Numbered from the stretch's first letter, positions 15,865 to 25,509 are shown. The stretch is DNA of 64,000 nucleotides from Herpetosiphon llansteffanensis (GCF_003205875.1 NZ_PUBZ01000090.1:1-64000), one strand, 5' to 3'. Numbers and translations are program-made. The notes: generated by a model not told the origin, from the letters alone.

Positions 15865-18800
15865 ATGAACGACCATTTTCAGCGGCAGTTTGTTGGCTTT
15901 CGTCGGGTGCGAAGTGCATGCTCATTGATGCTTCTTATGGGTTTGCTTTGGCTTAATCCACCTGGTAGTGACTTGGTGAAGCAAGGGTTTGCCCAAAACA
16001 ACCCTAACTCGCCGCTTTGTAACAATCCGGCGATCGTTAGCAATGCCAATGATTCTGGAGTTGGCTCGTTACGTCAGGCAATTATTGATGTTTGTATTAA
16101 TGGCAGAATTACATTTGCCAATAATTACCAGATTTATTTGAATACGGCATTACAACTTAGCAAAGACATGACCATCGATGCTGCTGGGCGCTCGATTATT
16201 GTAAGTGGTGATAGCAATAACGATGGCTCAGCCAATGTGCGAATTTTTGATATTACTGTAACAACCAGCATCACAATAACCCACATGACGCTTGAACATG
16301 GTGTTGGCGGTGATGGTGGTGCTATTCGGAATCGCGGCAATTTGACGATTCGCGATAGCGTATTTCGCAACAATAGAGCTGGCAGTTCTGGTGGGGCAAT
16401 CTATGCAGATACAGGTACCATCACAATTGAACAATCGACCTTTGATTCAAATACTGCTGGGATTAATGGCGGCGCAATTTGGATCGAACATAACACGACA
16501 AACCTGATTAATAGCACAATTGTGAATAATACTGCACCCAATGGCGGCGGCTTTGCCGCTTTTATTGCTACAGCAAATCTAGTCCATACGACATTTTCTG
16601 CTAATAGCGGCACGAATGGAGCCGATTTGCGGATCATAAGTAGTAGCGTGAATAGCTCCAATACGATTTTGGCCAATAGTCGTAGCGGCCCAAATTGCGC
16701 TGGCGGGTTGGCAATTAATATCAATACCCTGATTGAAGATGGTTCTTGTGGGGCCACGATCACTGGCGACCCGCTGCTGGCAAGCTTGGCAGATTATACT
16801 GGTTCAACCCCAACCATGGCCCTGTTGCCCGGTAGCCCAGCGATCGATGCAGGCGATAGTGCTGTTTGTGCGCTAACTGATCAACGCGGAATTGCCCGAC
16901 CCCACGGTGTGGGCTGCGATCTTGGTGCATTCGAATCGCAGGGTTTTAGCTTAAGTATTCTGGCTGGCAACCATCAAGTGGCCGATTTGGCGAGTGCTTT
17001 GCCCTTGGCGTTGCGCATCCAAGCAGTTGCTAATGCTGCCAACGAGCCAGTTGGCGGTGGTGGAGTATTGACCTTGAGCGCGCCATCGAGCGGTGCAAGC
17101 CTCAACACGCCGACCCTCACGACAACCTTAGCAATCAACGCTCAAGCAAGCATTCTGCCAATTGCCAACACAATGAGTGGCAGCTATAGCGTTACCGCCA
17201 GCCTGCAAGGTGTGGCAAATCCAATTGCATTCAGCTTAAGCAACTGTTTTCCCAATCGCGTGGTAAGCACCAATCATGATGCTGGAGTTGGCTCATTGCG
17301 TGAAGCATTGGCCCAAACATGCACTGCTGGAACGGTGAGCTTTGCTGAAAGCATGGTGATTACGCCAAGCAGTCGGTTAGAAATCTTCAAAGGCTTTACG
17401 CTTGATACAGAGGATAGATCGATTACGCTTGATGGCTCGCTGCATAGCAATGGCATTTTCTATATCAACGCGACCAAACCTACTATGCTCAAAGGCTTAA
17501 CCCTGATCAATGGTTCAGGCCAGCGTGGCGCAGCCATTTACAACGAAACCGATTTGTATGTTGATACAAGCGTAATTCAGGCCAATCTTGGGGCTGGCAC
17601 AAATTCAAACGGAGCTGGAATTTTCAATAATGGGGTTTTAACCGTTACCAACAGTTTGTTGACCGGCAATCGAGCTTCGTCGGGAGCGGCAATTTATACT
17701 AATGGTAGTGGCAATCGCACCAATGTCAGCAATAGCACAATTATCAGTAATACTGCTAGTTTTGGGGCTGGGTTTGAATTAAACAATGGGATGCTGATTA
17801 TTAACAATAGCAGCATTATTGGGAATCAAGCTCTAGAAGGTAGCGGTATTGATACGCTTGCTGGGACGTTAGTAGTTGCAAATAGCACAATTGCCCATAA
17901 TCAAGCAACCACGCGCGGCGGTGGGGTGTATATTTTCGGCAGCTCAACCAATGCGCGCCTAACCAACACAACGATTGTCTCGAACAGTTCGCCAAGCATT
18001 GGTGGCTTGCGCAGCCAAGGTCAATTGCATTTGGTCAATAATTTGATCAGTGACAATGCTGGTGGCGATTGTTTGGCGACGACACTTGGAACCAATAACA
18101 ATAACTTTGTCGCCGATGCGAGTTGCGCTGCGAGCTTGAGTGGCGAGGCCTATCTGAGCAGGCTGGGCGATTATGGTGGTTCAACTGCAACGATTGCGCT
18201 GTTGCCTAGCAGTCCAGCGATTGATGCAGGCGACAGTAGTGCCTGTGCTAGCACGCCAGTTGTAGCCCACGATCAACGGGGTGTTGTGCGCGAGGCTGCC
18301 TGCGATCTTGGCGCATTTGAATCGCAAGGTTTTACGCTGGAGTTGGTTCGTGGCGATCAACAAACAACTGTCGTAAATCAGCCATTTGCTCAAGCCTTGA
18401 CGGTGCAAGTTCAGGCTAATAATCCCAATGAACCGATTCTGGCTGGTGCAATTAGCTTTGTCGCACCATTGAGCGGGGCCAGCACGATTCCAACCCAAAC
18501 CACACGGTTAATTGATCAGACGGGCTTGGTTAGCGCGACGCTCAACGCGAATGCACTTACTGGCGACTATGTGGTTGCGGCATCAGCGCTTGGGGTTGCC
18601 AATCAATTAAGCTTTCATTTGAACAATTGTGCTGGAATGAACATGACCGTAACCAGCACTGCTGATGCTGGCCCAGGCTCGTTGCGCCAAGCACTTGAGG
18701 ATGTCTGCGATGCTGGCTTGATTCACTTTGATAGCGATACAACCATTCATTTGGCTAGCCCTTTAAGTTTAAACCAACGCGTAACCATTGCTGGTGCTGA

Positions 18801-20295
18801 ACATAATGTTGTAATTAGCGGTGATAGTGACCAGAATGGAACTGCTGATGTGCAACCATTTTTGATTGCCAGCACTGCTAGCGTGACCATTAGCAACCTC
18901 ATGATTGTTGATGGCACGGCAACCAGCGGTGGCGCGATTCAAAATCAAGGCCAGCTTTGGCTCGAAACTGTACGCTTAGTCGATAATCATTCAAGTGCTA
19001 TGGTTAATGGTCAAGGTGGTGGTGGCCTCTACAACACTGGTTGGGCCAGCTTACGCAATTGTGTTATCGAGCAGAATACAGCGGCCCGTGGCGCTGGAAT
19101 TATGGTTGCCAATGGCGGCCATATTCACATCGAGGATTGTATTATTCGCACGAACACTGCCACAACTGCTGGCGGTGGCTTGCTCAATGCCTTGGGTGGC
19201 ACGATTGAGATTATTGATACAGCAATTTTGAGCAACACCGCCTCAATTGGCGGCGGTTTACGCAACACTGGCGCAACCACAACCATGCAGAATGTGCTGT
19301 TGCAAGCCAATCAGGCAACTAATGCTGGTGGCGCAATTCATAGCAACGGCGTATTAACAATTACCCAAAGTTTGCTCTTGGGCAATATTGTTGATGGGGT
19401 GCAAGGGCTTGGCGCTGGCGGCGCGATTCAATTAGAGGTTGCGAGCAGCCGAACCACATTAATCAATGTGACCCTCAGCGCCAACCAAGCTAATGGTGGC
19501 AGCGATGCTGGTGGCGGGGCAATTATGCACTACGATGGCACGCTCAACCTGATCAACAGCACAATTGCCGATAATCAAACAATTGGTTTGAATGGCGCAG
19601 GCATTCGGCAGGTTGCTGGCACGGTCACGCTCGTCAATTCGTTGATTAGCAATAATCGTAGAAATGGCTTAGCCAACGATTTGGCGGGCAACTTCGTTTC
19701 TGGCGATTACAATTTGATTGGCGATTTGAGCGCTGCAAGTTTAAGCGGCTCCACTACCAACACATTAACTAACACAGCACCACTGCTCGCTCCATTGGCC
19801 AATTATGGCGGCTCGAACGCCAGCTACGCGTTACTGCCCGGTAGTCCTGCAATCGATGCAGCTGGTGCTGCGCAATGCCCGAGCAGCGATCAACGTGGGA
19901 TTGCGCGCGCTGCAAGCTGCGATATTGGCGCGTTTGAATCACGTGGATTTCAGCTCCATCTGGTGAGTGGCGACCAACAAACGACCCTGACCAACATGCC
20001 ATTTGCTGCGCCGCTGGTTTTTTCGATCACGGCGAATGCTGCCGAAGAGCCAGTTGGCCCTGGTGGTTTGATTCACTTAACTGCGCCAAACACTGGGGCT
20101 AGCATTTCCCCAGCTACGTTAACTATCCCAACCACCAGCAATGGCCTGCAAAGCGTGATGCTCACTGCCAACGCTGTAGCGGGAAGTTATCAAGTTTTGG
20201 TTAGTGCGCGCGGCGTAATCAGCCCATTAATTGTTAATTTGAGCCAACGCCAGCAAAGCTATGTTGTTTTGTTGCCGTTTGTGGTTCGTCAATAA
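15865..20295 (+). CDS. Giant secreted right-handed beta-helix protein with three repeat modules
   Basis: Protein of 1,476 residues with a signal peptide (SACSLMLLMGLLWLN, cleavage near FAQ). Three successive modules each begin with a 'GVGSLREAL/GPGSLRQALEDVC' block, continue as a parallel beta-helix rich in GGAI/NNSTI/NNTA turns, end in a choice-of-anchor-Q type segment (LLPGSPAIDAGD...DQRGIAR...CDLGAFES), and finish with an Ig-like stretch. Two cysteines in each module probably form disulphides. The protein ends in SYVVLLPFVVRQ, like the short hydrophobic 'LPxVxR' tail of many Chloroflexota secreted proteins. It is probably a surface adhesin or polysaccharide-binding protein; no catalytic residues are evident. 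The start chosen is ATG 15865, with GAGG five bases upstream; an in-frame ATG lies at 15850. Confidence 0.8.
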   Translation: MNDHFQRQFVGFRRVRSACSLMLLMGLLWLNPPGSDLVKQGFAQNNPNSPLCNNPAIVSNANDSGVGSLRQAIIDVCINGRITFANNYQIYLNTALQLSKDMTIDAAGRSIIVSGDSNNDGSANVRIFDITVTTSITITHMTLEHGVGGDGGAIRNRGNLTIRDSVFRNNRAGSSGGAIYADTGTITIEQSTFDSNTAGINGGAIWIEHNTTNLINSTIVNNTAPNGGGFAAFIATANLVHTTFSANSGTNGADLRIISSSVNSSNTILANSRSGPNCAGGLAININTLIEDGSCGATITGDPLLASLADYTGSTPTMALLPGSPAIDAGDSAVCALTDQRGIARPHGVGCDLGAFESQGFSLSILAGNHQVADLASALPLALRIQAVANAANEPVGGGGVLTLSAPSSGASLNTPTLTTTLAINAQASILPIANTMSGSYSVTASLQGVANPIAFSLSNCFPNRVVSTNHDAGVGSLREALAQTCTAGTVSFAESMVITPSSRLEIFKGFTLDTEDRSITLDGSLHSNGIFYINATKPTMLKGLTLINGSGQRGAAIYNETDLYVDTSVIQANLGAGTNSNGAGIFNNGVLTVTNSLLTGNRASSGAAIYTNGSGNRTNVSNSTIISNTASFGAGFELNNGMLIINNSSIIGNQALEGSGIDTLAGTLVVANSTIAHNQATTRGGGVYIFGSSTNARLTNTTIVSNSSPSIGGLRSQGQLHLVNNLISDNAGGDCLATTLGTNNNNFVADASCAASLSGEAYLSRLGDYGGSTATIALLPSSPAIDAGDSSACASTPVVAHDQRGVVREAACDLGAFESQGFTLELVRGDQQTTVVNQPFAQALTVQVQANNPNEPILAGAISFVAPLSGASTIPTQTTRLIDQTGLVSATLNANALTGDYVVAASALGVANQLSFHLNNCAGMNMTVTSTADAGPGSLRQALEDVCDAGLIHFDSDTTIHLASPLSLNQRVTIAGAEHNVVISGDSDQNGTADVQPFLIASTASVTISNLMIVDGTATSGGAIQNQGQLWLETVRLVDNHSSAMVNGQGGGGLYNTGWASLRNCVIEQNTAARGAGIMVANGGHIHIEDCIIRTNTATTAGGGLLNALGGTIEIIDTAILSNTASIGGGLRNTGATTTMQNVLLQANQATNAGGAIHSNGVLTITQSLLLGNIVDGVQGLGAGGAIQLEVASSRTTLINVTLSANQANGGSDAGGGAIMHYDGTLNLINSTIADNQTIGLNGAGIRQVAGTVTLVNSLISNNRRNGLANDLAGNFVSGDYNLIGDLSAASLSGSTTNTLTNTAPLLAPLANYGGSNASYALLPGSPAIDAAGAAQCPSSDQRGIARAASCDIGAFESRGFQLHLVSGDQQTTLTNMPFAAPLVFSITANAAEEPVGPGGLIHLTAPNTGASISPATLTIPTTSNGLQSVMLTANAVAGSYQVLVSARGVISPLIVNLSQRQQSYVVLLPFVVRQ

Positions 20296-20322
20296 GCCGC
20301 TGCTGATTGCTCTCAGCCAACG

Positions 20323-20356
20323 CCCCTCGCCTGCATACCGTGAGCGAGGGGTTTTT
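20323..20356 (+). terminator. Intrinsic terminator after beta-helix gene
   Basis: Stem cccctcgc / gcgagggg (20323-20330 and 20344-20351) is followed directly by five T residues, 28 bases past the stop codon. This is a canonical rho-independent terminator. Confidence 0.85.
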
Positions 20357-20486
20357 CCTGTGCTGAATTGTATGCTTGGTGAGCTATTGTTGCTGCTGAC
20401 ATCAGTTGGTAATCTGCGCAGATAGCATTTTGCTGCGCTGCAAGCTAGGCTTGTAGCAGTTTTTGTATGCAGCAGGAGTTTGGTCT

Positions 20487-22205
20487 ATGGCTCGCCGTTC
20501 GTTTATTCCTCATCGACGATTGCAGCGCGCGTGGCGGTTTGATCGCGGCTTGCCCAAGCCGTTGATTGTGCTGTTGGTGCTCGATTTATGTTTGTTGTTG
20601 CCAGTGCCATTTTTGTTACCAGCGGTTTTTGGCGAGCGGCCCGTGGTTCAAACCGCGCCCCAAACCCACGTTGAAGCGCCGCAGGCAACGCCGCTTGCTC
20701 ATGGCGCAGGCATTGGTAGTGCTGGCGAACAGCGCCAATTGCCATTATTAATTGACGCTGTGCGTTTGCAAGATGCGCGTTATGGCGATGCGCAAACAGT
20801 GGCGAGTCTGATTGCCACCTATCTGCCAGCATTGGCCGACCAAACCTTTGCGGTTGGCAATGGCATGCAGCAAGATGCTGCGAATATCATCACTGGCCAA
20901 GCGCTGCGCTGGAATATCAACCCGTTGATATTGGTCAGTTTGTTGAGCATCAATCACGATATAACGGACACATTTAATGTTGATTATGCGTTTGGCGGCC
21001 CTGAAGCTGGCTTTCCGCAACAAGTGCTGTGGGTCACGCTCAGCTTGCGCGAGGGTTTGAGCCAACCGTTAACCAACACCTTTCAACTTAACGATGGCAC
21101 ATGGTGGTCAACCGAGCAGCCCTTGGATTTGGCCAATGTCAGCTTGTTGCGGGTTTTGGCCAAAACGCACGATCAAGCGCAGTTTGAACGTTTGCTTGGG
21201 GCTGGCAACGCTGCTTGGGTAGCCAAAGTCACGCCAATTATGGGCGATCCACGCCAGCCAATCTACAATCCGGTTGCTGATCAACCATTTATGTTCACGC
21301 CGTTTAATGCAGCCAACCATCCAATTGCCCAATTTGACCATCAATATCCGTTGATCAAGGCCGATGGGACGATGCTGGGCAATGGTTTAAGCTTCGAATT
21401 GGGCTACGATGGCCATAATGGCTGGGATTATGATCTGCCTGCTGATAGCCTGATTTTGGCGGTAGCAGCGGGCAAAGTGCTGTTTGCTGGCTGGGTTGAT
21501 AGCGGTTGTGCAACGCCCGCCGGAGTAGTTGTGATTCAACATCCCAACGGCTATCGCAGTTCGTATTGGCATCTGGCGCGAGTTGATGTGCAAGCAGGCA
21601 GCCAAATTGCGCAATCGGCGCTGATTGGCTTGGTGGGCCAAACTGGCTGTAGCGTTAATTATCATCTGCATTTGAGCATTCAGCGCTTGGGTCGCGATGT
21701 TGATCCTGCTGGCTGGTGTAGCAATTTGCCTGATCCATGGGCCGCGCATCCTGCTGGAGCGAGCAGCCGCTGGCTATGGCTTGATCAAGTTGATAGTTGC
21801 AATCAACCGGCGCTGAGCAGCTTGGCCGATGATAGCGATCCGGCGACCACAACCCGCTATGGCAGCCATTGGCAAGCGGATGCGGCTGGTAATTTCAATG
21901 GCTCGCATTGGACAAACAGCGGTGGTCAAAGCCTCTGGCGGCCATGGATTCCTCAAGCAGGCCGCTATCGGGTCTTGATTTTTATTCCGAATACAGCAAC
22001 TAACGCAGGCACAGCCCATTATCGGGTGGCCCATAGCGATGGCATGAGCGAAATTGTGATTGATCAAGCGAAGCATGCTGGGAGTTGGCTGAGTTTGGGC
22101 GAGTTTTGGTTTGAGCCTGGGCAAATTGGCCGCATTGGCCTGAGTGCGATTCCTGGCACAGTCACTTGGGCCGATGCGGTGGCGATCCAGCCGCTTCAGC
22201 CCTAG
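20487..22205 (+). CDS. M23-family peptidase with golvesin-like C-terminal domain
   Basis: Protein of 572 residues. One transmembrane or uncleaved signal helix (PLIVLLVLDLCLLLPVPFLL) is followed by a helical region of about 200 residues, then the M23 lysostaphin-type domain: GYDGHNGWDYDLP holds the HxxxD zinc pair, HPNGYRSSYWHL the conserved histidine and VNYHLHLSIQ the HxH pair. M23 enzymes cut peptidoglycan cross-bridges or other Gly-rich peptides. The last 120 residues (SHWTNSGGQSLWRPWIPQAG to WADAVAIQPL) match the golvesin-type beta-sandwich often fused to cell-surface hydrolases. The start is ATG 20487, preceded by AGGAG at 20474; the TTG-led extension upstream is not needed. All zinc ligands are present, so it is likely active. 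Confidence 0.87.
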   Translation: MARRSFIPHRRLQRAWRFDRGLPKPLIVLLVLDLCLLLPVPFLLPAVFGERPVVQTAPQTHVEAPQATPLAHGAGIGSAGEQRQLPLLIDAVRLQDARYGDAQTVASLIATYLPALADQTFAVGNGMQQDAANIITGQALRWNINPLILVSLLSINHDITDTFNVDYAFGGPEAGFPQQVLWVTLSLREGLSQPLTNTFQLNDGTWWSTEQPLDLANVSLLRVLAKTHDQAQFERLLGAGNAAWVAKVTPIMGDPRQPIYNPVADQPFMFTPFNAANHPIAQFDHQYPLIKADGTMLGNGLSFELGYDGHNGWDYDLPADSLILAVAAGKVLFAGWVDSGCATPAGVVVIQHPNGYRSSYWHLARVDVQAGSQIAQSALIGLVGQTGCSVNYHLHLSIQRLGRDVDPAGWCSNLPDPWAAHPAGASSRWLWLDQVDSCNQPALSSLADDSDPATTTRYGSHWQADAAGNFNGSHWTNSGGQSLWRPWIPQAGRYRVLIFIPNTATNAGTAHYRVAHSDGMSEIVIDQAKHAGSWLSLGEFWFEPGQIGRIGLSAIPGTVTWADAVAIQPLQP

Positions 22206-22224
22206 CTAGAGTGGAGTTTCTTTA

Positions 22225-22264
22225 CTCCTCGCCCGCCGTGTGGGAGCGGGGTTGGGGTGAGGAG
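22225..22264. repeat. GC-rich inverted-repeat element, short copy
   Basis: The segment ctcctcgcccgcc ... gcggggttggggtgaggag forms a long imperfect hairpin between two convergent genes. Its 3' part matches the ends of the larger copies at 48575-48707 and 54678-54809, which are also between convergent genes. It may serve as a bidirectional terminator here. Confidence 0.65.
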
Positions 22265-22268
22265 ATCG

Positions 22269-23402
22269 TTAAGCAACAGCCTTGGCCAAATCGGCTAAAA
22301 ATGCTTCGGCAGCGTGGTCGCTAATCAAACGTGTATCATAGCTGAGGGTTGCGATTGCCTGTTGGCTGATTTGCAGGGCCTCGCCAACCAACACTTTGCG
22401 CACGCCACCAATGTGCAAGGTTGCCGATTGACCGTAGCGAATCGGCGCTGCACTCCACAGATTGACATCACTTTGAATAAAGCTAAACACACAAGGCTGT
22501 TGATCTGCGTTAGTGCTTAATGCTCGTTGCAAGCCGCGCAAATTGAGATCGGCGGCAAACGGAATGCTCGTGCTGCCCGCTGGATGCTCTGCAAGAATGT
22601 GCAAATTTGCGCGTTCCAGCCGATCTCCATCGACCCAAAGGCTGCGCAACAACGGATGTCGCTGCAACACATGGATTGTTGCCAACAACAGTTGGGCGGT
22701 TAGCTCGCTAGGTGCAAAGCGATCGACGCTGATTGGGTGTGAGCAATAGGCTTGAGGAATTGTAGCCGCAGCGATTTGGCGCAATTCAATCTGCTGTTGT
22801 TGCTCGTTTGTCCATGCTTGCAGGGTGCTTGGCTGCTGGGCTGATTGCTGGGTTGGTTGCTGGGTTGGTTGCTGAGTTGGTTGCTGGGCTGGTTGCTGGG
22901 TTGGTTGGCTTTTTGGCGCTGGAACAATAATTACCTGTTCTGATTGTGCAAACGCATTGCCCATTTGTTCGGCGACACAAAAGCCATCTGCTGGGGCTGC
23001 TAGTTGCTCGGTAGGATTGGGCGTGGTTGTAGCATGATCAGGCAAGTAGGCTAAAATATCGCGTTTGCCAACCCGACCATCGGCCAACGTGCCGCTGATC
23101 GTGCTTAAATCGAGCTTATGTTGTTCGGCGATCTTGCGCGCTACTGGGGTGACAGCAAGTTGGCGTTTTGACACCGTTTCAACAAATTGTAATAATGGAG
23201 TGGTTGCATCGAGGCTGGCTCCCTCATTTACCAATAATGCTGCAATCGTTCCAGCGTGGTTTGCTGGAATCGCCCATTCAGCGTGAGCATCAACAACCAA
23301 AGCCACAATTTGGCCTGCTGCAACCACAGCACCTGGTTGAATCAACCAACGAGCTAAGCGAGCACTAGATTGAAACGGTGGTAAGGCCACTGACGATGCC
23401 AT
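22269..23402 (-). CDS. Degenerate dihydrolipoamide acyltransferase (E2)-like protein
   Basis: Protein of 377 residues with the E2 layout but broken active sites. Residues 1-75 resemble a lipoyl domain, yet the usual DKA/DKV turn carrying the lipoyl-lysine is replaced by VDAHAEWAIPA. Residues 82-120 (LAVTPVARKIAEQHKLDLS...GRVGKRDILAYL) are a good E1/E3-binding domain. A linker with QQPT repeats follows (a 12-base tandem repeat near 22850-22905), then a shortened acyltransferase domain ending SYDTRLISD, where active E2 enzymes have DHRxxDG. Both the lipoyl site and the catalytic histidine are therefore lost. It may be a structural or assembly subunit. No E1 or E3 gene is nearby. The start is ATG 23402 with AGGAG upstream; an extended -10 lies at 23518-23510. 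Confidence 0.75.
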   Translation of the reverse strand: MASSVALPPFQSSARLARWLIQPGAVVAAGQIVALVVDAHAEWAIPANHAGTIAALLVNEGASLDATTPLLQFVETVSKRQLAVTPVARKIAEQHKLDLSTISGTLADGRVGKRDILAYLPDHATTTPNPTEQLAAPADGFCVAEQMGNAFAQSEQVIIVPAPKSQPTQQPAQQPTQQPTQQPTQQSAQQPSTLQAWTNEQQQQIELRQIAAATIPQAYCSHPISVDRFAPSELTAQLLLATIHVLQRHPLLRSLWVDGDRLERANLHILAEHPAGSTSIPFAADLNLRGLQRALSTNADQQPCVFSFIQSDVNLWSAAPIRYGQSATLHIGGVRKVLVGEALQISQQAIATLSYDTRLISDHAAEAFLADLAKAVA

Positions 23403-23509
23403 GAACACTCCTTTGTGATCTACATAATGACAGTTGAGGCAGCCCATTGGCAGGAGCAATCACCAGAGATTCCAATGACTGCGCGCTGAGACGCAAGCTA
23501 TTGTACCAT

Positions 23510-23518
23510 GGGGATGAA
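23510..23518 (-). promoter_or_regulatory. Extended -10 promoter for the E2-like gene
   Basis: The minus strand reads TGGTACAAT about 108 bases upstream of the E2-like start codon. The same CCATGGTACAAT string occurs upstream of the small gene at 47867. No clear -35 box is visible. Confidence 0.45.
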
Positions 23519-23585
23519 TGGTCAAAAACGTTAACGATCTTAACCGTAACGAATTGAGCATTCAGACGGTATACATTGAAAGGGG

Positions 23586-24143
23586 ATGCTCGTTTTGCTC
23601 GAGTCTCTCAGCGATCAAGAAATTATCGAACGCGCCAAAGCCTACGATCATGCAGTGCTGCAACACCTTTACGAGGCCTACTCGCCAGCGTTGTTTCGTT
23701 ATATTTATTATCGCATCGGCGACCATGAAACTGCTGAAGATATTCGCGCCGATGTATTTATCAAGATGCTCGAAGGCCTTGGTTCGTTCAATTATCAAGG
23801 TTGGAGCATCGCCTCATGGTTATATCGCATCGCCCATGATCGGGTCGTTGACCATTTACGGCGACAAGGGCGACGCAAACAGGAAACCTTGGTGGATACG
23901 GTGGTTGATCCTACCGACGGGCCTGATCAACAATCGTTAGCATCGTTGGATCATGCTGAACTCTATGCGGCGTTACAGCAACTCACCGATGAGCAAGCTG
24001 AAGTGATCATACTGCGATTTTTGCAAGATCGGAGTATTCGTGATGTTGCGCAAATCACTGGTCGTAGCGAAGGTGCTATCAAAGCATTACAGCATCGGGC
24101 ACTTAACGCGCTAGGTCGATTACTTCGACCAGTGGGGGACTAA
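23586..24143 (+). CDS. ECF-type RNA polymerase sigma factor
   Basis: Sigma-70 family protein of 185 residues. Region 2 is seen as LYEAYSPALFRYIYYRIGDHETAEDIRADVF with the following LYRIAHDRVVDHLRRQ segment that melts and reads the -10. Region 4 is LQQLTDEQAEVIILRFLQDRS followed by the helix-turn-helix IRDVAQITGRSEGAIKALQHRA. It redirects polymerase to a regulon that cannot be named here. The gene runs straight into the DUF5667 membrane protein with a TAATG overlap, an arrangement typical of a sigma factor and its membrane-bound regulator. AAAGGGG precedes the ATG. Confidence 0.9.
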   Translation: MLVLLESLSDQEIIERAKAYDHAVLQHLYEAYSPALFRYIYYRIGDHETAEDIRADVFIKMLEGLGSFNYQGWSIASWLYRIAHDRVVDHLRRQGRRKQETLVDTVVDPTDGPDQQSLASLDHAELYAALQQLTDEQAEVIILRFLQDRSIRDVAQITGRSEGAIKALQHRALNALGRLLRPVGD

Positions 24144-25441
24144 TGAATGATAAGTTGAGCGAGCTGGTGATTGATGCTTGGCAGAATGGGGTTAGCCTCG
24201 AAACGCTCTGCCTGCAATATCCACACCATGCCGACGCTATTCGCCAATTGATTAATCCATTAATCAAACTTCAACAGGTCAAAGCGCCAACTCTGCCACC
24301 ACGGGCGAGTCAAGCGCAGGCCGATTTTCTGCGTTTAGCCCAACACTATCGGGCACAGGCAACCGCAAAGCCAAAGCAACGCCGCTCGCTGCTGACCCAA
24401 CGTTGGTTGTGGGCAACGGCCACGATCGTCGTCTTGCTCTGTTTGAGTGGCAATCTAGTTTTATCGGCCTCAGCTCGTGCGCTGCCGGGCGATAATCTGT
24501 ATGGTGTGAAACGCTGGAGCGAATCGCTAAGCCTTGCTTTTACACCGAGCGATCAGCAGTTGTCCGTGCGGATTGAGTTGGTCAATGAACGCCAGCGCGA
24601 AATCGCCAGCTTGGTGGCGTTAAATAAGCCGGTGCCAAATGGCTTGCTTGATGAAGTGGTGAATGAAACCCAATCGATCGAGTTAGCACTTGCGCCAACC
24701 CATACCAATGATCCCCGCCGCGATCAGTTGCGCCAAGCTAATCAACAACTGCAAACAACGATTGCTATTATTCCAAGTGACAATCTTAGTGATGATCTTA
24801 AGCACCATGATTTGATTGAGACGCTTGATCAAAGTAGTCAGCGCATGGTTGCGAGTGCTTCGGTCACCCCAACCCAAATGGTCAAGGTTTTGCTTGAACC
24901 AACAATGAGTGCGCAACCAGTTACAGTATTTGAACCAACCGATGGGCCAAATATTGCCAACCCACGTGTGCCGCCCAAGCCCCAAACCCCGACGCTTGAG
25001 CCAACCGAGGTCGTTTTGCCAACCTCGACGAGCACCGCATTGCCAACCTTCAAACCAACTAAAGTTCCAGCAGCACCAGTAGTCAAGCCGATTGCGACGG
25101 CTACCATCGTGCCAACGATATTACCAACCAGCACAGCGTTGCCAACCGAGCTGCCAACGGCGACTGAGTTGCCACCAGCAACAGCCTTGCCAACCAGTGT
25201 GCCAACCAGCACGCCATTGGCAACCGAAATTCCTAGCATTGGGCTGCCTACTGCAACCACAGTTGTTGTGCGTAACCCAACCGTGGTAGTGCCAACCAAA
25301 ATTCCCGATGAGATTAAGCCCACCGAGGTGCCAACGCCACAACCAACCTCCGCAGTGCCAACCAAAGAGCCGCCAGCCCCAGTGCCAACCAAAGAGCCTG
25401 AGGATAGCAAAGGCCAACCGCAACCAATTAGCCATAACTAA
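24143..25441 (+). CDS. DUF5667 membrane protein, putative anti-sigma partner
   Basis: Protein of 432 residues translationally coupled to the ECF sigma gene. The cytoplasmic N-terminus (1-90) would face the sigma factor. A single helix (LWATATIVVLLCLSGNLVLSA, about 91-111) leads into a DUF5667-type segment, SARALPGDNLYGVKRWSESL, followed by a helical region to about 230. The last 170 residues are Pro/Thr-rich repeats (LPTST, VPTKEP, LPTATEL), consistent with an extended extracellular stalk. Proteins of this layout next to ECF sigma genes are usually taken as membrane regulators, though no zinc-binding anti-sigma motif is visible, so the anti-sigma role is inferred from position. Confidence 0.75.
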   Translation: MNDKLSELVIDAWQNGVSLETLCLQYPHHADAIRQLINPLIKLQQVKAPTLPPRASQAQADFLRLAQHYRAQATAKPKQRRSLLTQRWLWATATIVVLLCLSGNLVLSASARALPGDNLYGVKRWSESLSLAFTPSDQQLSVRIELVNERQREIASLVALNKPVPNGLLDEVVNETQSIELALAPTHTNDPRRDQLRQANQQLQTTIAIIPSDNLSDDLKHHDLIETLDQSSQRMVASASVTPTQMVKVLLEPTMSAQPVTVFEPTDGPNIANPRVPPKPQTPTLEPTEVVLPTSTSTALPTFKPTKVPAAPVVKPIATATIVPTILPTSTALPTELPTATELPPATALPTSVPTSTPLATEIPSIGLPTATTVVVRNPTVVVPTKIPDEIKPTEVPTPQPTSAVPTKEPPAPVPTKEPEDSKGQPQPISHN

Positions 25442-25509
25442 ACCATCAGAGGTTAGCCTGCAGCGGTCAGGTATCAGCAATGCGTTGTTTGATACTTGGC
25501 CACTGTTGC

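Noticed and set aside
22840-22905. Tandem 12-base repeat as a minisatellite or regulatory array
   Set aside because: It lies in frame inside the linker of the E2-like protein and is explained by the QQPT repeats.
23586-23700. Overlapping frame 23518-23940 as an independent gene
   Set aside because: It is in another frame over the sigma factor, which has clear region 2 and 4 motifs and its own ribosome site.
24838-25410. Long minus-strand reading frame opposite the Pro/Thr-rich tail
   Set aside because: It arises from the repetitive ccaacc-type codons of the real gene; its own product is a Gly/Val repeat with no start signal.
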